This document shows, one piece after another, positions 10,208 through 23,102 of a DNA stretch of 64,000 bases. Under the pieces are notes generated by a model that ran no database searches, was not told the DNA's origin, and saw nothing but the letters and a program-made list of their open reading frames with translations. Both the position numbers and the translations under genes were made by a program. Positions within the stretch are counted from its first letter, which is position 1. The number at the start of each line of letters is the position of its first letter. Origin of the DNA: Coprinus comatus (taxonomy: Eukaryota > Basidiomycota > Agaricomycetes > Agaricales > Agaricaceae); the NCBI GenBank assembly GCA_034638255.1, contig JAWPGT010000003.1, forward strand, positions 682,001 to 746,000, read 5' to 3'.

Positions 10208-13200
10208 ATGGTCCTAGAGTACCTCAAAGCGATAAAGAAACTGAAGACTTGGGATGACGAATCCCTATTGTCACGAGAGCCGTTTCTGTCAACACGTAGA
10301 ACCTGGAGAAAACAAGGATCACCCAGAATCCCACACAGGTAAATGGATTACTTGCACAGTTAGAGCGGGTCCTCGAAGCAGAGGGTATACGTGTGTGTGA
10401 CCAATTGCTACATGATGTTTCTACTCCTAATCAGTTCATAGGATTATCTCCAGCATTGGCTCAACCTTGCGTTCAACTGCCATCTCAAGAAGAATGAACA
10501 GTCGGTTGTGGTAGAAAACAATACACTGCGCCTCTTTCTTCTAGTCCAGTGGAAATTGGCCAATAAGGAGAAAAATGTTCTTAACGGTATAATGGAACGC
10601 CAGTGTATTCGCCATCAAATCGGTTGGAATCCGGGAACCGCTGAGGAGTTGCAGCGAAGGGGCGTTGAACGTTTAAATAAAACAAAAAGGAAGATTCTTG
10701 GAGAAGAACGCAAATATTCTGTGAAGAAGAAAAGGACGTCATTGGATACGGAAACACAAAATTTACCTCGTATTACACAAAGCCGTGTCGCCACCATACC
10801 CCTACGCAGAGCCTCTTTTGATGCTGCTGTTAAAAAACTAAATTCAAATTCAATTACGCTCACGCAAGAAAAACGAAGTTCGGACCTTAATCCATCTGCT
10901 AGAGAATTACGGTCGAATGAAGTCGATAAGAACGGTGCAAAGCATAAGGCTCTACCGAAAGCCGTGAAAGGAACCACTTCAAGAGCGCCGTGGGTGAACG
11001 AGAAGCCGAAACATTTGCTGGAACTCAAGAAGAAGGAAGTAAAATCACTAGAGGCGGCAAAATTGAATAGGAAAAAGGTCAAGAAAGACAAGAAAAGAAA
11101 ACAGAGACAGGAATTACGTTTGGAAAGGCAAACAAATAATGAAAACTGCAATTCCGAGCAAATCTTACACACCCCAAACCAACTAGAACCTACACAAACA
11201 CCCAATATCACATTCTCACATTCACCCTCGGAATCAGCGCATATAGTTACCCCAGCCGATAGTATCACCCTGACCGCACAACCCGACTGTCTTCATGCAG
11301 GTTTATTAGCCCCTACCACGTCATTCCTAAAAGAAGGGGAAGCAGACCAAGCCATTGTCGCTGCCACCACCCCATTGCGCACTGAAGAAGTTGGCATCGT
11401 CACCGACATACCAAGCATAGTTGCGGCTGAACCATCTGTTATACCCTTGTCACCGAGACTAGAACAAAAAGATGAAACCCCTGCAACTTCTATTCCAAAG
11501 GTTGATGGAGAAACTATCTTTAGTGCATCAAATGACATTACAAACCCAGAGGCTCAAAATTCTCCATCAGTCGGCGCTGAAAATTCAAAGGAAATCCTAA
11601 CAAACTGGCTTGACGAAGGGGACGATAAAGATGTAGAATTCCCTGAGGCCCTTGAAGAATCTCAATATGTTACTTGTGTTGAGCCTGACAGGCCGCCTAT
11701 GAAACCTCCCCAGAACACCCTACCGGCTGGGAAACCCCCACTCCCTAACTATCCTCCCATCTGGGCTCAGGTTGGTGATATGTTAATAATATCATGCACA
11801 TAGTCTTAATTAACGCCATAACAGTCTCGTCAAGAAGTGTGTGAGTCATTTGAATGGTTCAGAAGCTACCAAGGCGGTGTGTACTTTTCACGTAATGTTG
11901 CAAAAGGCTATCTGCTTGGTGGATTTTCTGCAAGGTCAAGAACAACCGGTTCCTATTCCAGAAGCGAGTACTGAGCGATGAACAGGCGCGATATTTTTGC
12001 ACATGGTGGAAAATTGATTATCTCTCATGGGTAGGTACCGAGTTCTAATCGTTTTGAATGATAATAATCCTAATCGTGTCTAGTGGCGGGAAGGCTCAGA
12101 GTCCTCATAGAGAACGAGGACGTATTATCACTCGTCAAGCGGCTGACCAACTCGCACAAGATAAGTCAGTTCGAGCGTTATTAGCTACTCACGAGAAACG
12201 AAGACCAATTGCGCTTCTTATTGATAACAATTATGCCCGATTTCCGTATGATATTGGCGCCAAAGAAATTGCATATGCTGTTCTTGGTTTCTATACAATT
12301 GTTCATGCTTGGGGTACGTGCATAACTGCGCATATATTCATGAATTTTTCGACTAACACTCATGTAACTCGTAGCGGAGTTTCACCCTGCCGAAAATGAA
12401 AGCGGTCGTGTCGTTCGGTATAAGTTCGCGTTTCAGTGGTGTGATCAACAGGTATGTTAGATTCCGTGGTTTTCGAACTGTAACCGAACTAGGACAGGGA
12501 GAACCTTGGTGGACGCATAGTAACAGGCCTCACATCAAACCCAAAATATGCCAATCTTTAACTGCGACCGACAATAGTGGAAGCGTCGAAGGTGAGAATC
12601 CAATCGTGGAGCCCGAATGTGTTGAACGGGTGTAAGTCCCCCTAATAACTCACTTTATCAAGGATTCACAAGACCACTAAATACAGCCCTCTCGGATTCG
12701 AACATATACAACGGATATCAAATGATTGTAATACGTGCCACGAGAGTTGTCCGCAGGTTTACGAGAAGGCATGGGTCTGCTTGAACCCTCAATGCCCAAG
12801 ATTTTGGATGGATGAAAATAATCAGCCGCTACGTGACGAGCTTACTTATAATCCCAGATTCTTGCAATTAGCACCTGTGGAATCTCTGGCAGTCCCGGTA
12901 GATAAGCTCGAACCGACGTTGCCGCGGGTTGGGTTACAACGCCAAACTACTGCATATGCTTACACGAGAGGCTGGCATTGCCGAGAATGTGGACGATTAT
13001 CTTCTAGGTAATCTCTCACAATTTATTCCCTTGGCTAATCTGAAAGACGTTATTATAGATTCAAATGGGAACATTGGGAATGTATGCATTGTAAAGTCAG
13101 TTATTCCCTTAAATGCACTACGTCCATGGAATTTGACTCACTTTCAATAAAGGAAACACTGAAGATTGAGGTGAAAATACGACCACTGAAGGATTTTTTA

Positions 13201-14513
13201 TTCATGGCAGCCACTGTAGCATTTAAAGAGTATTTAATTGGAAGTAATTCAGGTCTGCATCATGTCTATAAATCTGGGGTACCTATAATCTGACTCCAAG
13301 TGATTACGTTTAGGCATACAGTGCACAGGTCAAAAAGTTTTTGAGATAGACGGCAAGGGTGTACAAGGGTACTGTACCACATACAAACTTCCAGATAATC
13401 GGTAAGTTTCAATGGCTCACTTTGTTGAGGAGTACTTAGATATCGCTATAGGGGCTTCATACATCATATCAAAGCTAGAAGTCCTAGAGGGAATGCTGAT
13501 GCAAATAATATTTTCCGAGATTATCAAGAACAAGCTGCAACAGGAGTGTTACCCTTCAGAAGATGGCCCATGAGAGCAGTATGTCCCTACAAATTCCCTA
13601 CCGACCTCCATTAACCCCAGGCATAACATGTAGCATAAATGTATGTCTACAGATTGTCGAATTTGCCCAACATACAGGTCGTCTAAACCGAAAACTATAC
13701 AGGTCGTGGCGCTCTTTTAACAAATTACTTCTCGCAGAATGGTTCGCCAGACCACACTTTCAAAGACAAACACGCTAATAGTGCTGTGCAGCCGGCGTAC
13801 CATATCGATATGTAGGGGGGACTGAAAACACAATTCCCTTCGACCTAGTACCAGATGCTGTTGTGAAAGCCCGCGACCTCATACAAACCCGTGTAAAACA
13901 AGCTCTCGAACAAGACGTTGTGTTTAATGAAGTGTTAAGGTACACTCATATATGGTCTATCAATTGATTAGAGCTTACTTTATCCCTCAGTGCTGCATAT
14001 ATGGAACGACAAAGAATGGCCGTTTGTCAACTGCTTTTGGTCCCCTTTTCTAGTTTTTGCTAACACTGTAGTACATAGTTTCACACAGACGACGAACACG
14101 GACTAGGGCCTTTCGTTGCCGGTTTATCACTTGGCTCGCCCGCATTGATGCATTTTCGTCTGCTCGCAAGGCATACCCCTGAAGGATCTACAAGAAGCAA
14201 TGCCTTATCACTCCATCTCCGACATGTGCATAACTTTCTACTGTCTTCACTGTGAATCTCACTGACGTTCGTATAGGGTGATATTCTCGCCATGGATGGT
14301 GCGGGTGTACAGAACTTCTATGAGTAAACATACTATTTCTCTATAATGATTTCGAATCTAACACGTATTCGTAGGCATACTGTAGTCCCGACAAATTTTC
14401 GCATTGCAGCCACCGCGCGTTACATTTCTACCTCACATTTCACGAAAGAAGCTTCTTCGACTGAATCGCTGGATTTTAAGTATACCCTTTTGTCTTTACC
14501 ACCAGATGTATGA
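10208..14513 (+). CDS. AlkB-like 2-oxoglutarate/Fe(II) dioxygenase protein with Cys clusters
   Basis: Large multi-exon protein of about 1000 residues. The first third is disordered and Lys/Glu-rich (10545-11770). A conserved-looking middle part begins SFEWFRSYQGGVYF. It contains two Cys clusters likely to bind zinc: CNTCHESC...CLNPQC (12728-12800) and WHCRECGRL...WECMHC (12974-13090). The C-terminal catalytic part (14081-14480) has an HTD iron-binding motif, GLGPFVAGLSLGSPALMHFR, HGDILAMDGAG, a second His in YEHTVVP, and the 2-oxoglutarate-binding Arg region NFRIAATAR, as in AlkB-type oxygenases. The substrate is unknown; nucleic acid demethylation is inference. My 5' model uses an ATG at 10208, exon 1 to 10338, exon 2 10454-10500 and exon 3 from 10545. 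The skipped frame 10339-10494 also looks coding, so the N-terminus is uncertain. The stop at 14513 lies 26 bases from the stop of the convergent neighbour. Confidence 0.75.
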
Positions 14514-14539
14514 TACCCCTCTCTGCTTTACCTAGGTAT

Positions 14540-17500
14540 CTAGGATTGCCTTGTTGGATATGGCAAGGGTCGATTCTGCTTGTATGGGTTTGGGACTACA
14601 TAAGCAGGATACTGAGGCCGTTGAGATAGAGGGCGATAGGTCGACCTCGCAGCCGTCACAGTAAGAGGTGTATCCTAGTATATGAGATGAGACTCGGGAT
14701 GTTTCTTAGCGAATAGACTTACAACTAGGTGTTTTTGTTGTGCATGGACTCCACGAAGATCATTGATTCGTTTTTCTAGAGCACGTTTCTCTGACTCCAA
14801 GCGCCCAAGATCATGGGCAACAGGCAAAACCTGGTTGGTTAACTCATTCTTCAACCGATCCACTTGCACTGGAAAACATTAGTCTGTGTAGCCCAGTGGA
14901 GAATAGACAGCCCACTTTGGACATTAATGACTGTAGCATCTTTCATAGCCTCGACAAACCGCAATCTTTCCCCCTTGATCTCCCCAGAAATTTCTAGATT
15001 TTCTTGAGAGTTAGCATGGTATTAGGTACCTATTAACATAGAGCAAACCTGCGGTAAATGCTCTCAACAAGTTTTCTTGATCCCGTCGCTGGCAGGCCAT
15101 AACTTCCAGCATTGTATGTGTATCTATAGAGTTTATTATCAGATTTTCATAGTGTGCAGGTCAAAACGACATACCTAAAGGGTTATGTGAGTTGTTGGTG
15201 TTGACGGTTTCTATCAACCTATCCACCGACATTTGAAGCGCAGATGTGTTTTGCACTCGATTTTGCAGGTCCAATACAAGATTATATATGCCGTTAAGAG
15301 TATTCCCGGTCGAAGTGGAACCTGGAAGAGAGCCTAGGTCCTTACAGAGTTGTTCAACATTCACCGCAAGTCCATTGATTTGAGTAGTTCCATTCTTGAC
15401 AAAACTCTCTAGCCACTGAGCGTGTGGATGAGAATATTACTTGGACATTATTCGGAATAATACATACTGTATTTAGTTCATTGAGATATCGCACACTGTC
15501 TGCTTGTTGTTGAGCTTGTAGCTCGTGTTGTTCACTTTCACTCTCTAACAGAGAATGTATTTTTGATAGCTACTCATGAAAATTATGAGGGGATATAGTC
15601 GCAGAACTTCGGGAAAAAAACTCACCTCTTTACCCATGACTATTCGACTGTTTTTATCTGTATCAGTAAACTGCCTTTCAAGCGAAGCCATGTGGTCAGA
15701 AATTAACATATCAACTCTGGCATGCAATGCCACAAAGTCTGCCTTGGTCACTCCCGAAGAATCCTCTGATGAGGGTATTACAGTTGCTTGAGTCTTCAAT
15801 TCTGAGATGATGTTTTTCTGTCTGTCCTCTATCTTCTCTAGCTTATTTCTTAATGATTGGATATTATCAATGACCTCGGAATGAGATTTTTGTACTACCC
15901 TCCTTGTAGACTCGGATTCTTCAGCCAAGTTGTGAGAAATAGTGTGTAGCGGTATATCAATTGTCCTGCACGAGTTGTCTTGTAATAATTCTATTTTCCG
16001 GACCATTTCCCGTACAGTTTGTTTTGTTTGCCGAGATCTAACATCAATATCCGAAAGCATTTGGTGAAATGTGGGCTGTCCCGATTCCCCTCCTAGTACA
16101 TTTTTGATGTGGGTTAAATCTTTAGTCACATTGTCCCTTGTCTCCTTTTGGTCTCTGAAGCCCGATCCCCCTTCTGACCTTGTCGTATCCGATTGTTCAA
16201 CATTTTCCTCGAGATACGGAAGCTCTGAGCAGGTTGTTTCGGTACGTTGTAATTTGGGCATTACCGGTGCCGTGACCTCTACATCATGTTCCGGAGCAGA
16301 GAACCGTAGCTTGGATGATTTCACTGACGATGGACTCTGTAGAAACAGGTTATCGTTTAAATGCCCGAAAGGAGTTCTTTCCGATTGGTATTTATTATTT
16401 TCTTCTACAGTGAGAATGCTGAGAAACCCACTCCTTCCAGTTCCGATCGTACTCGCTGGAGATCGCAATACTGTCGATCTTATTGAATGCAAGGAGGGAC
16501 TTGTAGCCTGTGTTTCTTCAACTTTCTGAAGTTGTGCCAATCGGTGCCTGACTACAGCCTTTTGTCCAAGAGAAATGATCGATGGGCTTGTTATTGGAGT
16601 AATAGGTGAAGGAAGCCGAGAGGGCGTATATATACTGGAGGAAGCGGGCGTGGAAGCCGAATATATGCGTGGTAGAGCATCAGTATTTGTTATTGGAGAA
16701 GGAGGTATGACAATCGGTGCCAGCCGCGATCTTGAATTCTGAGGCCGAGGTGAGGTTTCAGGGTTCTGAGATGAATTTGTGGTTTGAGTCGGTAACAAAG
16801 TGACCCCTACTAATTTCTGGCATTGTTTTGAAATGGCCTGGGGAGAGGTGTTGTTGTTTTCGATAATACTAGATTCTACAGTATCGCTCCAAGGAATTTG
16901 AATAGACTTGCCGAAACCTTCTGCGGGTAAGACGCCATCCCTGTATGATCATAACTCTTTCAGAACGTTCAAAGAATACAGTAAAGCCTGCTGACCATAG
17001 CGCGCTAATCCAAGCAGCTCGTTGGCCAAGCGTTTCTACTCCGAGAGTATGGCTACCTTGGTCGAGTAAGGTTAGCTCAAACAGCTTGAGGTCACCACTT
17101 GGAATTGCTGTATGTGACGCTAACAATGCCAGCTCTTCCGGTAATTTACTACTGGTCAAAGAACGTACATTGGTGCATCTACTAAGGTCGATTTCCAGGA
17201 CACATGGGGTGGCGGTCGGAAGATCGAACCAACTAACAACCAAGTTTCGGCCGCTGATCACACCAGTACAAGAAGTCCATGTCGAAGGGCCATGTTGCGA
17301 ACGGGACAGATACCATGCACGTCCAGAGAAACTAGTTTTGTCTTTCACTAGAGGTTGTGGTTGTCGACAAATCTTCTCTGGGGAAGGGGGTATTAAGGTA
17401 GAAGGCTGGGCGTAGGGGTTTTGCAAGCGACCAAGTTTGTCACTCGTAATATTACTTCCCTTTTTGGGGAGACGAGGAGGTTTTTCCATATCCGTTGAGA

Positions 17501-17887
17501 AATCCCCTTGATATGGGCGAGCATCACGGAAACGGGATTCAATCCCACCACCTAATCTTGTCGGCGTTCTCCTGAGCCCAGATAGAAAATTGTGAATGCT
17601 TTGCCTAAGTGGTGAACGGCTCTTTCTTTTGGAGGTCGATTACTTCGAGATGCTTCTTTTTCAGGTACCGCCGGCGGTACATCATACCGTCCTGCTTCAC
17701 GACTAGTTCTCATGCCAGAGGTTGAAAGTGGTATGTGCATTTTTTCATTGTGAACTCCAAGTATTCCAGGGGATGTCCGGTTTCGATTCATCGATGGCTC
17801 CCCAATTTGCGTCTGGTGAATATCTACGCACTGATATTCGCCTCGAGTGGAGTCTATGTTGACCACTAAGCTTCGAGGCCCTCTCAT
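14540..17887 (-). CDS. PH-domain, coiled-coil protein of unknown role
   Basis: Multi-exon minus-strand gene of roughly 900 residues. The N-terminus (from the ATG at 17887, MRGPRSLVVNIDSTRG) is Arg/Ser/Pro-rich and disordered. An exon at about 16869-17489 encodes what looks like a pleckstrin-homology domain: SGRAWYLSRSQHGPSTW, GVISGRNLVVSWFDLP, VLEIDLSRCTNVRSL, and the terminal helix with Trp, QRAAWISALWSAGF. Next comes a Ser/Pro-rich linker (16000-16798), then predicted coiled coils (TVREMVRKIELLQ, NKLEKIEDRQKN, VDRLKNELTNQ, SEKRALEKRINDL). The tail is Tyr/Pro-rich (YRPLSQRPQYPAYVV). One frame change near 17600-17680 implies an intron I could not place. Membrane or cortical scaffolding is inferred from PH plus coiled coil. 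No precise family is recognised. The last exon is 14540-14674. Confidence 0.7.
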
Positions 17888-18296
17888 GGGTTAAGGTCCA
17901 GGTAATGAAACAGTAAAGGAAAAGAAGATGAAAGTCAAGAATAAAGAAGCTTTGCTTGATTATTGAGACATAGTCCAGATCGAAATGATACCATGCAAGC
18001 GAGAGCAAGTTTGTTTTTATCAACCAGGTAGGATGTGTAGGTATATAAACAACCCAAAGCGTGACTGAGGGAACGAAGGGAGCCAACTCTTCTCCCAGGC
18101 TCCCGAGTTTTTGAAATGTCGAAGTAATTTATGTAAACTTAGGTTTTAGAGGTGCATATGTTGTTATGGTTTGAGCAAGATATCATTTTGTTAGTGTGAA
18201 ACAGGAAACACTGAGATATATGTGTACACAAAATAGATAAGTCATAAAAGTACTTGGCAAATCATTTTTCAAAATAGAACAATACCCTTCAGAGCT
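17888..18296. other. Intergenic between PH-protein start and GH55 stop
   Basis: AT-rich spacer of 409 bases with no supportable gene. It should hold the promoter of the PH/coiled-coil gene and the 3' end of the glucanase gene, both on the minus strand. Confidence 0.5.
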
Positions 18297-21200
18297 TTAC
18301 GTACGACTCCAAGCAGTGACGGTAGACGCGAATCCGTTGATGTTTAGAGCCTGATCGATGATACCCACTTGATTGACGCTGAGCTGGTATTTGGTTGCGA
18401 CAGTTGACAGGCTGTAGATAGTTATGGAGGATGTCGAGTCGATATCTACGATTTGTGACTGGCAAGTCGCCGAAGGGATACACGCTTGGTCATAGTTCTG
18501 TGAATAAATCATTAACTTCTCGCTCGGGTTTGGCAATCGGTATTTGAGCGTACTGTGAAGAAACTATATAGGCCGGCACCTGGAAACCCACAGTTAGGTG
18601 TTAATCATAAGAGTTAAGAAGAGAGCGACGGACCGAAGACGATAATATCTGTGGATGTGACCACTTTCAATCCCCACGCCGAAGTTTGTCCAGAGAAAGT
18701 AGGATCATGATATGCCGAGTTGGTAGTAAATGGTCCAGGAGCCGGAGGAGAGGGTTGATAATACGGCTTTTGTATGATAAGTTGTAAGTTAAAAAAGTTT
18801 TCAGGAAAGGATAGTATTCACTTACAGATTCCGTTTGGATCAACCCCATGTAATGGTTTTTAGCATTCCGCAAATAATACTGGTACATAACATGGTGCTC
18901 GGCTTTGAAGATGGTGAGTATTGTGGTATGTGTGTAATTAATCGTACTTACAGCCTGAGAACGAGAGTCAGTAGTGAAAGACTAAATGTAGCGTAATTTT
19001 ACGTACCAGTCCCAATCAACCACACCGGTCCAACAGATTCCGAGAGAAGACCTCTGCCTGAGTAAATTGATATTTGAGTAAAACCATCTCGGTCGAGGTC
19101 ATGGTCTGCCAACCAGACCCATGTCCCCTATACAAATGCGGTGGAGTAAACAAAAATTCTACTGTGAATTGAAACAACGAACCTCCAGATATGCTGTGGA
19201 CTGTGCAGTGAGATGAAGGCCAAGGAAAGCAGCATAACAGTTTGTCGTTCCACCTGCGCCCGTCTTAGGACACACATTATTCTCGAGGTTAGTTCCGGCC
19301 GATCCACCTAGTCTGCGATGTTCATGAGCCATGTACAACTTTTTGTGACTAGATTAAATTTACTGTACCTGATATGAGAGTCCCACATTCCAGCTCCACC
19401 ATTCTGCCCACTAGGTTGTTTGACGTTCCATTCCACCACAATTGCACCAGCAGCTATGGAGGTATTAGAAATATATTTATTTCTTCCTGACTAATGCGAA
19501 CGTACCGGGCCCGATGGTCTCGAATATTATGTCGGTTATTTCAACCACACCCTGGGATCCAGCAGTACCGACTCGTACAACTGGTTTGGGGTTATTTTGA
19601 TCCTGGAAGGTCGCACCTTTTCCTGCGACGACTGACCAGGCTTCGCCAACTATCTGTGAGCCAGCCGGGATGTTCAATGTATTTGTCACAACATAGGTGC
19701 CTGCGTCGAAGAAAATGATTTTACATCCTGAAAACTACAGAAGTATACATTTGTTAGTACATACTTCTCGGATCTCCAGTGATGTTACTTACCTTGTCGA
19801 AAACAGCTTGTAAAGCAGCAGTATCGTCAGTTTTGCCATCTCCCTTTGCTCCATTATCTTTGACGCTGACAAACTGAGAGACAGCATAGCCCTCATACTG
19901 AGGGTGGGCTTTGCCGAAGATCTTGCCAGAACCATCAAGTAGCACTGAAGGTTTGTTCGCATTTGCAATATTTCCTTGAACAAATCGCGCTGCAGGGTTT
20001 GTTCCAGTGTACACATTTCCTTGTCCCCAGCTCTGGATTGTAGTTGTACCACCATTCAATACAACTGCTCCACCGACAACACCAACGGCCGTAGGCACAT
20101 TAGTTAATTTAGCGTTGTTTATGACCAATGAACCGGCAAGTCTCCCATTGCTTGGTGTCGAGGATCGAACGAAAATAGGAGTATTGGTTACTGTGGCGTC
20201 AATGATAGCTTCTGCCCCAGTTGACTGTGTGTTTGTCGTAGTTCCCCCGGTTGCTAAATCGAACCCAACCTGTGATTATGAGATGAGTACTCCGGATGAA
20301 TCGATAACCAGTTCGAGTACTAACCTGGCAGTTATTGATGTTGACATTCTGGAAGGTCCAACCTGAATACACTGGTCAAATATCGTTACCATACAGAACT
20401 CTACACACTTACCCCAATTCCAAATGGCAAAGATACCTGTCTGTGCGTTGTTGACAGTAATGTTACGGACAGTGAATCTTTGAACATCTTTAGCATTAAT
20501 ATTCCTATGATGAAGATTATAGGTCACTAACTGTTGGTTTCCAACCCACATGCCAAATTTGCCACCGTTAAATATAAGGTCTCCCATAAATCCACCACTA
20601 CCATTTTCCATCCAAATTCCTATTATCATACCTTAGTATATTGCTAAGTTCTCGTTAAAGGGGTCTCTCACAAACCTTGGTGTGCGGTATTGGCAGCAGT
20701 GGACATATGGAAGACAATGTTCATCAAAGAGGTTGCTTGAGCAACTTGCCAATGTATACCAGTGCCCTGAGACTTCTCTGCGGGAACTCTGGAATCATAA
20801 TGTTTCAGGAGACCATCCGAGAGGAGAGGTAGAGGGACATACCTTCGGACATCTATAACAAAGTTTCGTACGGATCGTAGGCTGAGAAAATATTTGAGCC
20901 CGGGATACTAAATCATAGAGAGCAACATACAAGTTATTCTGGTTTGTATAATATTGTGCTCCTCCGCCGCCAGGTATATATGGATTGGCATCTGAGAAGA
21001 GTCTTTATTTAGATGCTGGGATGCTGAGTAAAAGAGGACTCACCGATGACTGCCATTCCTTCAAAGGAAGCCGAAGCCAACAAGGTAGGTGGGGATCGTG
21101 CATCACCAATGAGTTGAGTGTAGTAGTATGCAATGATGGGTGTTGAGATCAGGTATGTTCTATTGTCAGATCCGCCTCAGCCTTAACGACTTCATGTACG

Positions 21201-21734
21201 AAAAGGCAAAAATATTACCCTTTGGGGAAATAAACGACAGCCGGTGTTATACTATGGACATGTTACTAAGCGCACGCGGATCAAAAAATTCGACTGTTCT
21301 TACGTAGAGGAAGGGCAGCTGCCGCCACCACATCGATTCCCAGCTTGTATGGCTGCGCTAATAAAGAAGTGTTCAATGTTAATATGTACATATAAATCAT
21401 CTCTAACACCGTCCCAGACTCACTTGATTGCGGCAGTATCGTCTGTTACACCATCTCCTTTTGCCCCAAAATTCTTTGTATAAGACCATTAGCTGTCTTG
21501 ATGACAGCGCAAAGCACAGTAACATACCTTGACATTCCTGAAAACCTGATAGCTTGATGGATTAGCATTAAAAGCAGCCGTTCCTTGATGTTTAATATTC
21601 TGGAGCCAAAAAGGGTCCCCTGCAGCTGCAGTACCACCCCCTATCGGTGCAGTACAGGAAGAACCGAGGGCATGGACAGATACGACCACTAGAGAGAGGA
21701 GGAGAAGAATCGCCTCTATAGGAGATTTCAGCAT
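18297..21734 (-). CDS. Secreted GH55 beta-1,3-glucanase
   Basis: Extracellular beta-1,3-glucan hydrolase of glycoside hydrolase family 55, used in fungal wall remodelling, glucan recycling or attack on other fungi. The ATG at 21734 starts MLKSPIEAILLLLSLVVVSV, a clear signal peptide ending near VHALGSS. The mature protein has two right-handed beta-helix modules, each opened by a pectate-lyase-3-type motif: NFGAKGDGVTDDTAAI (about 21430-21480) and DNGAKGDGKTDDTAAL (about 19810-19865). Other family-like stretches are GGFMGDLIFNGGKFGMWVGNQQ, NTLNIPAGSQIVGEAW and YEGYAVSQFVSVK. The C-terminal part is Cys-containing (DQACIPSATC) and ends TAWSRT. About a dozen or more short introns interrupt the gene. 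Exo- versus endo-activity cannot be told from the sequence. Confidence 0.9.
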
Positions 21735-21775
21735 GAGGAAATGAAACGAATGGCGTTCAAATTTACGAGGACTCG

Positions 21776-21782
21776 TTTTATA
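21776..21782 (-). promoter_or_regulatory. TATA box of the GH55 gene
   Basis: Reads TATAAAA on the minus strand, 42 bases upstream of the GH55 start codon. This fits a regulated, highly expressed secreted-enzyme gene. Confidence 0.5.
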
Positions 21783-23102
21783 GCTACCAGCCACCTTCTT
21801 GGAAGTTGTATCCTTTACAGGGGTCTTCGGCCATCGTAGCCACGGTTTACGTTCCACATGTACACTGAATCGTCTTCTTACCCGCGTGGCGGGGTTATGC
21901 TTTGCATAGTAGCTGCCGACATAGGCGACGTCCGAGAATAAATAACCTCAATCGTAATGCTCAGTCCACACATTGGACGAAGCATGAGACATGAGGAGAA
22001 ATGATGTCTTGTTGGTCACCTGTTTTAGTATTGCCCATGTACTTAGGATTATACCAAGAAATAGGCTGTAACCTTCGCTATATCGTCGGACCTAGTAGAC
22101 AACGGCAGGTCTTCTGGTGAGTAAATCTCCGATGTGATGTAGATGCATTGAAGCTACAAGTCCTATGGATGATGTTGTTTAAGTCAGAAGTTTACATCCT
22201 AGGTATATACTTGACCAAGCACTTGTTAGCACTGCGCGGACCGCAACTCTAAGGGAGAGGTCATTTATCAAACCTTAGGATTGTGAATGACCTCTTTGTA
22301 AATGCTCCGAGAAGATACTTGTACCCGGCTTTCTCGTCCACATGTTTCGTAGAATTGGGGACTTAGTCGAACGAGCTCCCAGCATGGTGATTGATATAGA
22401 AGAAGTCTGAGCCTCTTTCGGGTTGCAATCTCATGGTAACCTGCATAATTCACTTTCCTAAACCGTCACTTGTGGAGGATCTCCTTCCGTATTAACTTAC
22501 CTCGACAATGCTTTTGTACTAATATTTAATACATAATGCATCGTATCAATGGTACATACTATCGAGGAACATTCAGTTAGAACTTATTTGCTTTGCAGGG
22601 CGTTGGGCGAATATTCGGTGAGAACGTAAGCGCGAGGACTGAGTCGTCATAGCCAGTGTGCCCCACACGCTCATGGTGGCACATGCACACGCGAGGCTAC
22701 GTTTCAGCTTCTCTCGCATGTGGCCTGATATGAATAGAGCCATAGGAATGGATCCCCAACCGAATTAGTGCACTACATGGATACCAAGCAAAACCCACCT
22801 AAAGCAAAACAATGGATCCCTCAGAGCATCAATACACAAATTTTAGAAGTGAAACATTGGACTAAACATGGCGGCTGGAATCCTTCAAGCAGAATCTATC
22901 ATGAACGGAAGGAAATCAAACTATAGTTTGTGGGTCGGAAAAAGTGTGGTGAATATATAGTGGGGGGGTAAAAGGTAGAAAGAAACAATGGGGGTAAATG
23001 GTAGGATTTACTCGGGATTGGCATTTGCCGGTGAGTTTTCGCTGAGCCATCTCAGTTCAGAACAGATGTTTTGGTGGTCAACGAGGGGGGTGGCAAAATG
23101 AA
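21783..23102. other. Gene-poor spacer upstream of the GH55 gene
   Basis: About 1.3 kb with only short, unconvincing ORFs on both strands. The part nearest the glucanase gene should be its promoter. A short inverted repeat (TGTGCC / GGCACA, about 22657-22682) is present but weak. No mobile-element ends or target-site duplications were seen. Confidence 0.4.

Noticed and set aside
10615..11268. 217-residue minus-strand ORF rich in Phe/Ser/Cys
   Set aside because: Antisense of the Lys/Glu-rich N-terminal exon of the AlkB-like gene. Its composition is the expected mirror of AAG/GAA codons.
16071..16529. 152-residue plus-strand ORF
   Set aside because: Shadow of the Ser/Pro-rich exon of the PH/coiled-coil gene on the other strand.
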